In this document: piece by piece, positions 29,719-36,728 of the stretch
Layout of the letters: the number at the start of each line of letters is the position of its first letter
How positions within the stretch are numbered: position 1 is the first letter of the stretch
NCBI RefSeq assembly: GCF_014873495.1
Contig: NZ_JADBGF010000001.1
Location: 8,060,001 to 8,124,000 of the forward strand
Direction of reading: 5' to 3'
Source of the DNA: Streptomyces stelliscabiei
Lineage (GTDB): Bacteria; Actinomycetota; Actinomycetes; Streptomycetales; Streptomycetaceae
DNA length: 64,000 bases
Position numbers and translations under genes: made by a program
The notes under the pieces: generated by a model
The model's input: only the letters and a program-made list of their open reading frames with translations
What the model was told of the DNA's origin: nothing
Databases searched by the model: none

Positions 29719-30474
29719 TCACAGGTGCAGCCCGCACTCGGTCTTGGTGTTGCCCGCCCAGCGGCCGGCCCGCGCGTCCTCGCCGGGGGCGACGCGGCGG
29801 GTGCAGGGGGCGCAGCCCACGGAGGTGTAGCCGTCCATGAGCAGGGGGTTGGTGAGCACGCCGTGCTCGGCGACGTAGGCGTCCACGTCGTCCTGCGTCC
29901 AGCGGGCTATCGGGGAGACCTTGACCTTGCCGCGCTTGTCGTCCCAGCCGACGACCGGGGTGTTCGCCCGGCTCTCGGACTCGTCGCGGCGCAGGCCGGT
30001 CGCCCACGCGTCGAACCGGGTCAGCCCCTCTTCCAGCGGCTTGACCTTGCGCAGGAAGCAGCAGAGGTCGGGGTCGCGGTCGTGCAGCTTCGGCCCGTAC
30101 TCGGCGTCCTGCTCGGCGACCGTCTGCCGCGGGGTGATCGTGAGGACGTTGACGTCCATCACGGCCTCGACGGCGTCCCGGGTGCCGATGGTCTCCGGGA
30201 AGTGGTAGCCGGTGTCCAGGAACACGACGTCCACGCCGGGCCTGGCCCGGGAGGCGAGGTGCGCGACCACCGCGTCCTCCATGGAGGAGGTCACGCAGAA
30301 GTTCTTGCCGAAGGTGTCCACGGCCCACTGGAGGATCTCCAGCGCCGAGGCGTTCTCCAGATCACGGCCGGCCTGCTCGGCGAGCGCCTTGAGCTCGGCG
30401 CGCTTCGCCGCCTCCGGGCCGGCCGTGTCCGGCGAGGAAGCCGCTGTGTCGGAATCCGCCTGAACGGTAGTCAT
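29719..30474 (-). CDS. cysH: APS/PAPS reductase with [4Fe-4S] motif
   Basis: A 251-residue assimilatory reductase that reduces activated sulfate to sulfite. The pairs Cys138-Cys139 (CCFLRKVKPL) and Cys221/Cys224 (SVGCAPCT) form the iron-sulfur site that marks APS-using reductases, and the catalytic Cys247 lies in the C-terminal ECGLHL. This matches APS reductases rather than the cluster-free PAPS reductase of enteric bacteria, although cysC is in the same operon. ATG at 30474 overlaps the stop of the small upstream gene. Confidence 0.94.
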   Translation of the reverse strand: MTTVQADSDTAASSPDTAGPEAAKRAELKALAEQAGRDLENASALEILQWAVDTFGKNFCVTSSMEDAVVAHLASRARPGVDVVFLDTGYHFPETIGTRDAVEAVMDVNVLTITPRQTVAEQDAEYGPKLHDRDPDLCCFLRKVKPLEEGLTRFDAWATGLRRDESESRANTPVVGWDDKRGKVKVSPIARWTQDDVDAYVAEHGVLTNPLLMDGYTSVGCAPCTRRVAPGEDARAGRWAGNTKTECGLHL

Positions 30475-30650
30475 ATGTGATCCCCTCCGCTGTCGGCTCG
30501 CTGAAATCCCCGGGACAGCAGCCCGAGGAACTTCAACTGGAAGGCTCGATTGCAGGCCCCGCATTCCCACGCGCCGTGTCCGGTCTCGTGGGGGCGCAGG
30601 TCCTCGTCACCGCAGTAGGGGCAGTGGAAGGGGGCGGCTCGCTCGCTCAC
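30471..30650 (-). CDS. Small zinc-ribbon protein between cysI and cysH
   Basis: A 59-residue protein with two CxxC pairs (FHCPYCGDED and WECGACNRAF) spaced like a rubredoxin or zinc ribbon. GTG at 30650 overlaps the cysI stop in GTGA, and its TGA overlaps the cysH ATG, so it is coupled on both sides and must be co-translated. A small gene of this kind at this place is known from other Streptomyces cys operons but has no assigned function. Electron transfer or a redox role for the reductases is only a guess. No membrane segment is present. Confidence 0.85.
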   Translation of the reverse strand: MSERAAPFHCPYCGDEDLRPHETGHGAWECGACNRAFQLKFLGLLSRGFQRADSGGDHI

Positions 30651-32338
30651 GACAGGGCCTCCTCGTCGGCGCGGGTGACCCACGCGGCGAACCGCTCGCC
30701 GTCCGCGCGCTCGTCCTGGAAGCGCTTGAGCACCCGCTCGACGTAGTCGGGCAGTTCGTCGGCCGTGACCTTCAGGCCGCGCACCTTGCGGCCGAAGCCG
30801 GCCTCCAGACCGAGCGCGCCGCCGAGGTGCACCTGGTAGCCCTCGACCTGCTCGCCCGCGTCGTTCAGGACGAGCTGGCCCTTGAGACCGATGTCCGCCA
30901 CCTGGATACGCGCGCAGGCGTTCGGGCAGCCGTTGATGTTGATGGTGATCGGCTCGTCGAACTCCGGGATGCGGCGCTCCAGTTCGTCGATCAGCAGCGA
31001 GCCGCGCGCCTTGGTCTCGACGATGGCGAGCTTGCAGTACTCGATGCCGGTGCAGGCCATGGTGCCGCGCCGGAAGGGCGAGGGGTTGACCGTGAGGTCC
31101 AGCGCCTCCAGGCCCGAGACGAGCGAGTCGACCTGCTCCTCGGTGACGTCGAGCACGATCATCTTCTGCTCGACGGTGGTCGCGACCCGGCCGGAGCCGT
31201 GCGCCTCGGCGAGGTCGGCGATCTTCGTCAGCGTGGTGCCGTCCACGCGGCCGACACGCGGGGCGAACCCGACGTAGAAGCGGCCGTCGTTCTGCGGGTG
31301 CACGCCCACGTGGTCGCGCCAGCGCGCCACCGGCTGGTCGGGCGCCGGGCCGTCGACCAGCTTGCGCTTCAGGTACTCGTCCTCCAGGACCTGACGGAAC
31401 TTCTCCGTGCCCCAGTCGGCGAGCAGGAACTTCAGGCGGGCGCGGGTGCGCAGCCGCCGGTAGCCGTAGTCGCGGAAGATCGAGATGACGCCCTCGTACA
31501 CGTCCGCGACCTCGTCCAGCGGCACCCACGCGCCGAGCCGCTGCCCGATCTTGGGGTTGGTGGAGAGGCCGCCGCCGACCCACAGGTCGAAGCCGGGGCC
31601 GTGCTCGGGGTGGCGGACGCCGACGAACGCGATGTCGTTGATCTCGTGCGCCACGTCGAGCAGCGGCGAGCCGGAGATCGCGGACTTGAACTTGCGGGGC
31701 AGGTTGGAGAAGTCCGGGTTGCCGATGATCCGCCGCTGGATCTCCGCCATCGCGGGCGTGCCGTCGATGATCTCGTCCGCGGCGATCCCGGCGACGGGCG
31801 AGCCGATGATCACACGGGGGGTGTCACCGCAGGCCTCGGTGGTGGACAGGCCGACGGCCTCCAGCCGCTCCCAGATCTCGGGCACGTCCTCGACGCGGAT
31901 CCAGTGGTATTGCACGTTCTGCCGGTCGGTGATGTCGGCGGTGCCCCGCGCGAACTCCTGCGAGATCTCACCGATCACCCGGAGCTGGCGGGTGGTCAGC
32001 CTGCCGCCGTCGATCCGCACGCGCAGCATGAAGTACTTGTCGTCCAGCTCCTCCGGCTCCAGGATCGCGGTCTTGCCGCCGTCGATCCCGGGCTTGCGCT
32101 GGGTGTACAGCCCCCACCAGCGCATCCGGCCGCGCAGGTCGTTGGGGTCGATCGAGTCGAAGCCGCGCTTGGAGTAGATCGTCTCAATGCGTGTCCGCAC
32201 ATTGAGACCGTCGTCGTCCTTCTTGAACTGCTCGTTGCCGTTCAGCGGGGTGAAGTGTCCCGCGGCCCACTGGCCCTCACCACGGTGACGGCTCGCCTTG
32301 CGGCGGGGCGTGGCGGGGTTCTGCGGGGTGGCGGCCAT
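30647..32338 (-). CDS. cysI: Ferredoxin-type sulfite (or nitrite) reductase
   Basis: A 563-residue siroheme/[4Fe-4S] reductase resembling mycobacterial SirA/NirA. The cluster ligands are Cys429 and Cys435 (CTGIEYC) and Cys471 and Cys475 (CPNAC). The duplicated siroheme-binding half-domains are visible, as is the ferredoxin-dependent length. It produces sulfide from sulfite for cysteine synthesis; the cys gene context decides sulfite over nitrite. ATG at 32338 with GAAGGAC upstream was chosen; the longer frame runs into the leader region. Confidence 0.93.
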   Translation of the reverse strand: MAATPQNPATPRRKASRHRGEGQWAAGHFTPLNGNEQFKKDDDGLNVRTRIETIYSKRGFDSIDPNDLRGRMRWWGLYTQRKPGIDGGKTAILEPEELDDKYFMLRVRIDGGRLTTRQLRVIGEISQEFARGTADITDRQNVQYHWIRVEDVPEIWERLEAVGLSTTEACGDTPRVIIGSPVAGIAADEIIDGTPAMAEIQRRIIGNPDFSNLPRKFKSAISGSPLLDVAHEINDIAFVGVRHPEHGPGFDLWVGGGLSTNPKIGQRLGAWVPLDEVADVYEGVISIFRDYGYRRLRTRARLKFLLADWGTEKFRQVLEDEYLKRKLVDGPAPDQPVARWRDHVGVHPQNDGRFYVGFAPRVGRVDGTTLTKIADLAEAHGSGRVATTVEQKMIVLDVTEEQVDSLVSGLEALDLTVNPSPFRRGTMACTGIEYCKLAIVETKARGSLLIDELERRIPEFDEPITININGCPNACARIQVADIGLKGQLVLNDAGEQVEGYQVHLGGALGLEAGFGRKVRGLKVTADELPDYVERVLKRFQDERADGERFAAWVTRADEEALS

Positions 32339-32392
32339 GGGTGTATGTCCTTCGGGAAAGGCGGGGGAGGCGGCTCTGACCTGCGCTTGCGC

Positions 32393-32434
32393 GCGCATGC
32401 GGGCACACACCGGCAGCGTGTGCGGCGCCTGCGC
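32393..32434 (-). promoter_or_regulatory. Candidate attenuator hairpin in the cysI leader
   Basis: GCACAC (32403-32408) pairs with GTGTGC (32418-32423), and an outer stem of GCGCATGC (32393-32400) pairs with GCCTGCGC (32427-32434) apart from one mismatch. The structure lies about 74 bases after the leader peptide stop and 55 bases before the cysI start. It could switch with translation of the leader. Confidence 0.45.
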
Positions 32435-32507
32435 GTCCTTGCGCGGGCTGAAACAGAGGAGGTGCGGCGCTGGGGCCCGGGGTCGTCCGACCCCTCGCGG
32501 TCGGGCG

Positions 32508-32591
32508 TCAGCTCACCGGACAGATGGCGCTGGACATGCGGCCGAGGTCGACGTGCCGCCGACTCACCAAGGCAATTCCAGTTCCAGACAT
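32508..32591 (-). CDS. 27-residue leader peptide of the cys operon
   Basis: A short ORF upstream of cysI, too short for routine ORF calling. It starts MSGTGIALVSRRHVDLGRM and ends SSAICPVS. This is the recognisable pattern of the putative leader peptides found before sulfur and cysteine genes in Streptomyces, with RRHVDL in the middle and a Cys codon (TGT) four residues from the end. Ribosome stalling at the Cys codon under cysteine shortage would control the downstream structure (inference). No strong ribosome site is visible, so the message may be leaderless. Confidence 0.8.
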   Translation of the reverse strand: MSGTGIALVSRRHVDLGRMSSAICPVS

Positions 32592-32653
32592 GACGGAAGC
32601 GTGTCACGGCTCTTTAGACCGAGTCCACCGTCATCCATATGTCGGACAGGGAT

Positions 32654-32670
32654 GTCTCGCATGGCGAGAC
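32654..32670. promoter_or_regulatory. Palindrome upstream of the cys leader
   Basis: GTCTCGC-ATG-GCGAGAC is a perfect 7-bp inverted repeat 63 bases before the leader-peptide start and 14 bases after the GNAT stop. It is a likely operator of the cys promoter. The stem is too short for a convincing terminator. Confidence 0.45.
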
Positions 32671-32683
32671 GATGTGATGTGGG

Positions 32684-33265
32684 TCATGGTGTGGGAACGG
32701 CCGCTCCGGGCCAGGGCCCCGGCGCCGGGACGTCCGCCTCCTCGGTCACCTTCGTGTCGAACAGCCGGAACCCCCGCCGCAGGTAGTTCCCCATGGCGTG
32801 CTCCCCGTCCAGGGAGCAGGTGTGCAGCCACACCCGCTTGGTCGGCGGCAGCTCCGGCCACCGCTCGGCGAGGTCCCAGGCGCGGGCCGTCCCGTACGAC
32901 AGCAGATGCCCGCCGATGCGCCGCCCCCGGAACGCCGGGACCAGCCCGAAATAGGCGATCTCCACGACCCCGTCGTCCTGCGGCTCCATCTCCACGTACC
33001 CGGCGGGCGTCCCCCGGTCGTGGGCGACCCAGGTCTCCACACCCGGTCGGCCCAGGTGCTCCTGCCACCGCTCGTACGACCACGACAGCCGGTCGGTCCA
33101 GCGGATGTCACCGCCGACCGAGGAGTACAGGAACCGGCTGAACTCGGGGGAGGGGACCCCGGCGCGCACGATACGGACGTCGTCGCCCTCGGGCGCGGCG
33201 GCGGGAAGCAGGTCGCTGGGCGAGGTCTGCTCCAGGGACCAGGTGGTGACGGGACTGCTGCTCAT
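32684..33265 (-). CDS. GNAT family N-acetyltransferase
   Basis: A 193-residue acetyltransferase. The cofactor loop is VPAFRGRRIGGHLLSYGTAR and beta-4 reads GVVEIAYFGL, both standard. The C-terminal half includes TCSLDGEHAMGNYLRRGFRL, the N/G-Y-x-R-x-G-F end common in the family. Substrate is unknown. ATG at 33265 is preferred to a 12-residue extension; no strong ribosome site is visible for either. The cys operon lies downstream in the same direction but behind its own promoter. Confidence 0.87.
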   Translation of the reverse strand: MSSSPVTTWSLEQTSPSDLLPAAAPEGDDVRIVRAGVPSPEFSRFLYSSVGGDIRWTDRLSWSYERWQEHLGRPGVETWVAHDRGTPAGYVEMEPQDDGVVEIAYFGLVPAFRGRRIGGHLLSYGTARAWDLAERWPELPPTKRVWLHTCSLDGEHAMGNYLRRGFRLFDTKVTEEADVPAPGPWPGAAVPTP

Positions 33266-33283
33266 GGGCCCAGGGAACCACGG

Positions 33284-33315
33284 GGCCCGGCCCGCCTCCA
33301 AGGCAGGGCCGGGCC
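33284..33315. terminator. GC-rich terminator hairpin
   Basis: GGCCCGGCCC (33284-33293) pairs with GGGCCGGGCC (33306-33315), and GCCT pairs with AGGC inside, with one bulged A and a 3-base loop. It lies 24 bases after the stop of the leftward secreted-protein gene and should end its transcript. Confidence 0.75.
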
Positions 33316-33338
33316 ACCTGGCCGGCCGGCCGGTCGAC

Positions 33339-34808
33339 CTAGTCCAGCGCGCTGTCGACGTCCCGCAGCCGCACCGCGTAGAGCACGCGCTCCGGGACGG
33401 GGTCGGTGAGCGTCCACACCTCGCCGGTCTCCGGCGAGTAGGAGAGGGAGGCGGTGTGCCGCCCCCAGCAGGCGTACGACTCCAGGTCCGCGCCCGAGGT
33501 CCCGCTCGACTCGTTCGCCGGGCACTTGGCGGCGTCGGCCCCCTCCTCGTCCTGCCGCCAGAGGGTGCCGTGCGTGTCGCGCTTCTCCGCGGCCTGCTCG
33601 ACGTACCAGTCCCCCTGGTGGGCGAGGACCCCCTGGACGCCGGTGGCCTCGGTCTCGTACGCCTCGGTCGCCACGGCGTCGCTCCGGCGCCCGCTGGTGC
33701 TGAGCAGGCCGGTGCGGTCGCCGGTGACGTCGAGGGCGTAGCGCCAGACGCGGGCGGGTTCCTCGCGGCCGGGGCGGAACCGCTCGCCGGCGACGACCGT
33801 GGGCGGTGTCGACGTCCGGTCCAGGGAGAGCGAGCCGAAGCAGGGCACCCCGTCGTGGTCGCGCGCGTCGCAGCCGTCGCCCGACGGGGGGCTGTAGGAG
33901 GCGACCGCGGGCAGCGCGTACCGGTAGTGGTGGGCCGACCAGCCCTTGCCGGCCTGGGCGCCCTTGCCCGGCTTGTCGGCCTTGCCGATCGCGTCGCTGT
34001 CGGTCACGTCGGCGCGCAGGAAGCGGGCCAGGTCGAACACGTACAGCGAGTCGTCCCGCCCTTGGCGGCCGCCGGGACCCTGCGCGGTGACGATCAGCTT
34101 GTCGTCGTACCAGGCCATGCCGCCGAGCCGGGAGCGCAGGCCCTCGAAGCCCTGGCCGCCGGCCGTCGGCACGACCAGCAAGACCCAGCGGTAGGCGAGG
34201 TTCGCCGGGTCGCTCGCGTCGACGAAGGCGACCCGGGCGAGCCCCTTCTCGTCGACGGGGACGAGGCCGGTGCCGTCCCGGTCCGCGACGCCCGTGCCGC
34301 CGCGGTGCGCGTTCGCCGCGCCGCCGCCGGGCGGGACGCTCCGCACACCGGTGTGCGACCAGCCGGCCGCGATGACCTGGTTGTCCCGGGACGTGGTGAC
34401 CGAGCGGGGGGTCCACTTGTCGCTGACCGCGTCGCCCGCCTCCCAGCAGTACGCCCGCACGGCCACCGGCTCGACGGGCAGATTGTCCTTCTCGCTGTCG
34501 AAGCAGTCGCCCTCGCCGCGCATCGCGTGGTTCGCGCTGCGCAGCACCTCCTCGACACCGACCGGGCCGCCCGTCGCCCGGGCCAGGCTGTGCAGCTCGG
34601 CGGGGTCGGTCAGGGTCTCCCGGAGCTGCAGTCTGCGCAGCTCACCGGCCGAGGTGAGGGAGGTGAGGGAGCCCGGGGTGCTGCCGCCCGCGGCCTGCGA
34701 GGTGCTGATCAGCGTGGCCGCCGCCGTGAGTGCCAGCGCGGTGCCCGCCAGGGACGCGCGCAGCGCACGTCCCCTTCTGCGTCGTCGGTGCCTGCCGCGG
34801 TGCTGCAT
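33339..34808 (-). CDS. Secreted protein of unknown function
   Basis: A 489-residue exported protein with an Arg-rich n-region (RGRHRRRRRGRALRASLAG), a hydrophobic core ALALTAAATLISTS and a cleavage site near SQAA. No Tat twin-arginine consensus is certain and no lipobox or membrane anchor is seen. The mature part resembles a repeated beta-structure (DDSLYVFDLARFLRAD, ARVWRYALDVTGD, SYSPETGEVWTLTD), as in propeller-like proteins, and contains several Cys that could form disulfides. I do not recognise a family. It is monocistronic. Confidence 0.8.
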   Translation of the reverse strand: MQHRGRHRRRRRGRALRASLAGTALALTAAATLISTSQAAGGSTPGSLTSLTSAGELRRLQLRETLTDPAELHSLARATGGPVGVEEVLRSANHAMRGEGDCFDSEKDNLPVEPVAVRAYCWEAGDAVSDKWTPRSVTTSRDNQVIAAGWSHTGVRSVPPGGGAANAHRGGTGVADRDGTGLVPVDEKGLARVAFVDASDPANLAYRWVLLVVPTAGGQGFEGLRSRLGGMAWYDDKLIVTAQGPGGRQGRDDSLYVFDLARFLRADVTDSDAIGKADKPGKGAQAGKGWSAHHYRYALPAVASYSPPSGDGCDARDHDGVPCFGSLSLDRTSTPPTVVAGERFRPGREEPARVWRYALDVTGDRTGLLSTSGRRSDAVATEAYETEATGVQGVLAHQGDWYVEQAAEKRDTHGTLWRQDEEGADAAKCPANESSGTSGADLESYACWGRHTASLSYSPETGEVWTLTDPVPERVLYAVRLRDVDSALD

Positions 34809-34999
34809 AAAACCTCCCGGGGACGGCCAACTGCCCGCCGTGAAGAAGATCTTGACGGGGAGGCAGGTGGGGCGGCCTGGCAGCGATGCTACGGCAGTGG
34901 GACACGTGTCACGCCGAGGTCCCGGGAAATACAGGGAGATCCCTCACTCCGAGGCCATGATCCGTTCACCGGGAGCTGTTGCGGATGTTCGACCTGAGT

Positions 35000-36343
35000 T
35001 CAGATGACCGGCTCGGCTCTCTGATGTCCCGGGGGCCCCTCGTCGCCGAACGGCCCACGCGCGCAGGCGCCCCGCGCCCGCACCACCCCCGGTGCCACCG
35101 AGTGCGGCAACAAGTCCGACGGGGCCTCGGGCAGCCGGACTTCGACGTCGGCCCGCTCGGTGAAGCGGTACGGGCGGTGGTCGAGGAAGGCGCCGAGGTA
35201 GCGGCGTACGCGGGACATCTCGGCGCGGACGGTGACGGTGCGGGCGGGGTCGCCGAACACGTCGTCGGCGAGGGCGGAGGCACTGCGGCCGCCGCGGTGC
35301 AGGGCCAGGAGGTACAGCAGTTCGGCGTGGCGGGGGGTCAGTTCATGGGTCCAGGAGCCCGCGGAGCCGGCGACGGTGACACTCCAGCGGCGCGGGTGGG
35401 AGACGTCGAGGGTGATGTGCGTGGCGGTCGGCGCGGGCGCCGGGTCCGCGGTGGGGCGTATCAGCCAGCCGTCGGGCAGCGGCTCGACGGTGCACAGACC
35501 GAGCGCCGGGAGCCAGCAGCGGCCGGGGGAGAGCGACTTGGGGAGGGCGACGCGGCTGGTGTACGGCATGCCGGTCACCGCGGCCGTCCAGCCGTCCCGG
35601 TCGACGGCGACCGCGCGGCCGCCGATACGGGCCAGCACCGGGGCCGCCACCGCGCGCAGTTGTTCGAGCGAGGTCAGGTGCAGGTCCCGCAGCCGGGCCT
35701 GGGCGAGTTTGGCGACCGAGTCGACCAGGGCGAGGGTGGAGGGGTGCAGGGTCTCCAGGGGACCGCTGATGTCCACCACGCCGAGCAGCCTGCCGTCGCG
35801 CGGGTCCGTGACCGGGGCGCCGGTGCAGGTCCAGGGGTGCAGGGCACGCACGAAGTGCTCGGCGGAGAAGACCTGGACGGCGCGGCGGGAGACGAGAGGG
35901 GTGCCGATGCCGTTCGTGCCGACGATCTCCTCCCGCAAGTCCGCGCCGATCCCGAGCCCCTGTCCGTCGGCCATGCGCAGTACGGCCGGACTGCCCTCCC
36001 GCCACAGCACCCGGCCGTCGGCGTCGGCGACCATCATGATGTGCTGCGAGGTGTCCGCCAGGGAGAGCAGCCCTTCGCGGAGCACCGGCAGGACGTGGCG
36101 CAGCCGTGTGGTCCGGCGGCGGCGCTCGATCTCGTCGCGGCCGAGGAGGTCGGAGCGGATGTCGTGGTCGGGGTCGACACCGCTGCGTACCGTACGGCCC
36201 CAGGACTCGCGGATCGCGGGGCGCGGGGCGGGTTTCGAGGGCCGGCCGTCGAGGGTGTGGGCGCGTACCTCGCCGAGGATGCGGGCCGCTCGGGCGGCGT
36301 CCGTGGCGGTGAGCCGCGCGACTTCCATCGGCGAGTGCGGCAC
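35000..36343 (-). CDS. GAF-domain transcriptional regulator (AcoR-like sensor, winged-helix output)
   Basis: A 447-residue cytoplasmic regulator. The N-terminus (RPAIRESWGRTVRSGVDPD) and GAF part (IMMVADADGRVLWREG, GTNGIGTPLVSRRAVQVFSA, HPWTCTGAPVTDP) match the sensor half of AcoR-type activators, but no AAA+ domain follows. Instead the C-terminus (ELTPRHAELLYLLALHRGGR ... EMSRVRRYLG) is an OmpR/BTAD-like winged helix. In many actinobacteria such proteins sit beside aldehyde dehydrogenase genes; none is here. GTG at 36343 follows GGGGAGGAAC and is preferred over the ATG 15 bases downstream. Confidence 0.85.
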   Translation of the reverse strand: MPHSPMEVARLTATDAARAARILGEVRAHTLDGRPSKPAPRPAIRESWGRTVRSGVDPDHDIRSDLLGRDEIERRRRTTRLRHVLPVLREGLLSLADTSQHIMMVADADGRVLWREGSPAVLRMADGQGLGIGADLREEIVGTNGIGTPLVSRRAVQVFSAEHFVRALHPWTCTGAPVTDPRDGRLLGVVDISGPLETLHPSTLALVDSVAKLAQARLRDLHLTSLEQLRAVAAPVLARIGGRAVAVDRDGWTAAVTGMPYTSRVALPKSLSPGRCWLPALGLCTVEPLPDGWLIRPTADPAPAPTATHITLDVSHPRRWSVTVAGSAGSWTHELTPRHAELLYLLALHRGGRSASALADDVFGDPARTVTVRAEMSRVRRYLGAFLDHRPYRFTERADVEVRLPEAPSDLLPHSVAPGVVRARGACARGPFGDEGPPGHQRAEPVI

Positions 36344-36728
36344 TCGTTCCTCCCCGGCAGGCCCCTGGTTCCTCGGCCCCGGTGGTCGTGGAAACCCGGC
36401 TCTGCGCGACGGTGTTGACTGCGGGCTTCCTAGTCTGCCGCTCTTCGGCCACGGAGGGGCACACTCCGGCCACAGAGCGCGGACGAGTTGCAACCCCCTG
36501 CAACCCTGGCGTACCGCCCCGCCCTCCTTGAAACTTGTTCGACGTCGCCCCGGTGCGACGTACACGCTCCTCAAGGGGGCTCTGGAAGCGGGGGTGGTGC
36601 CGTGTCGGCGCAGCACCACTCCCGCGTCGTACCGCCCGGCACCGGGCCATCCGAGGATCGGGCCACCCGGCCTCGGGCCACCCGAAAGAGGGGCGCCCGC
36701 CGCGGGCGGGATTCCTCGCGGCGGCGGC
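36344..36728. other. Intergenic region upstream of the GAF regulator
   Basis: About 385 bases hold the promoter of the leftward regulator gene and the transcript end of the acyl-CoA dehydrogenase gene. A direct repeat TTGCAACCCCCTGCAACCC lies near 36488-36506. CCCGCCGCGGGCGGG near 36697-36711 can fold and may terminate the upstream gene. No ORF with coding character was seen. Confidence 0.4.

Noticed and set aside
30471..31583. 370-codon frame ending in the small zinc-ribbon gene
   Set aside because: Only the last 59 codons are coding; the rest is an alternative frame of cysI. A GTG start overlapping the cysI stop explains it.
32654..32670. Palindrome as terminator of the GNAT gene
   Set aside because: Stem of only 7 bp with a 3-base loop and no T-run; position before the cys leader favours an operator.
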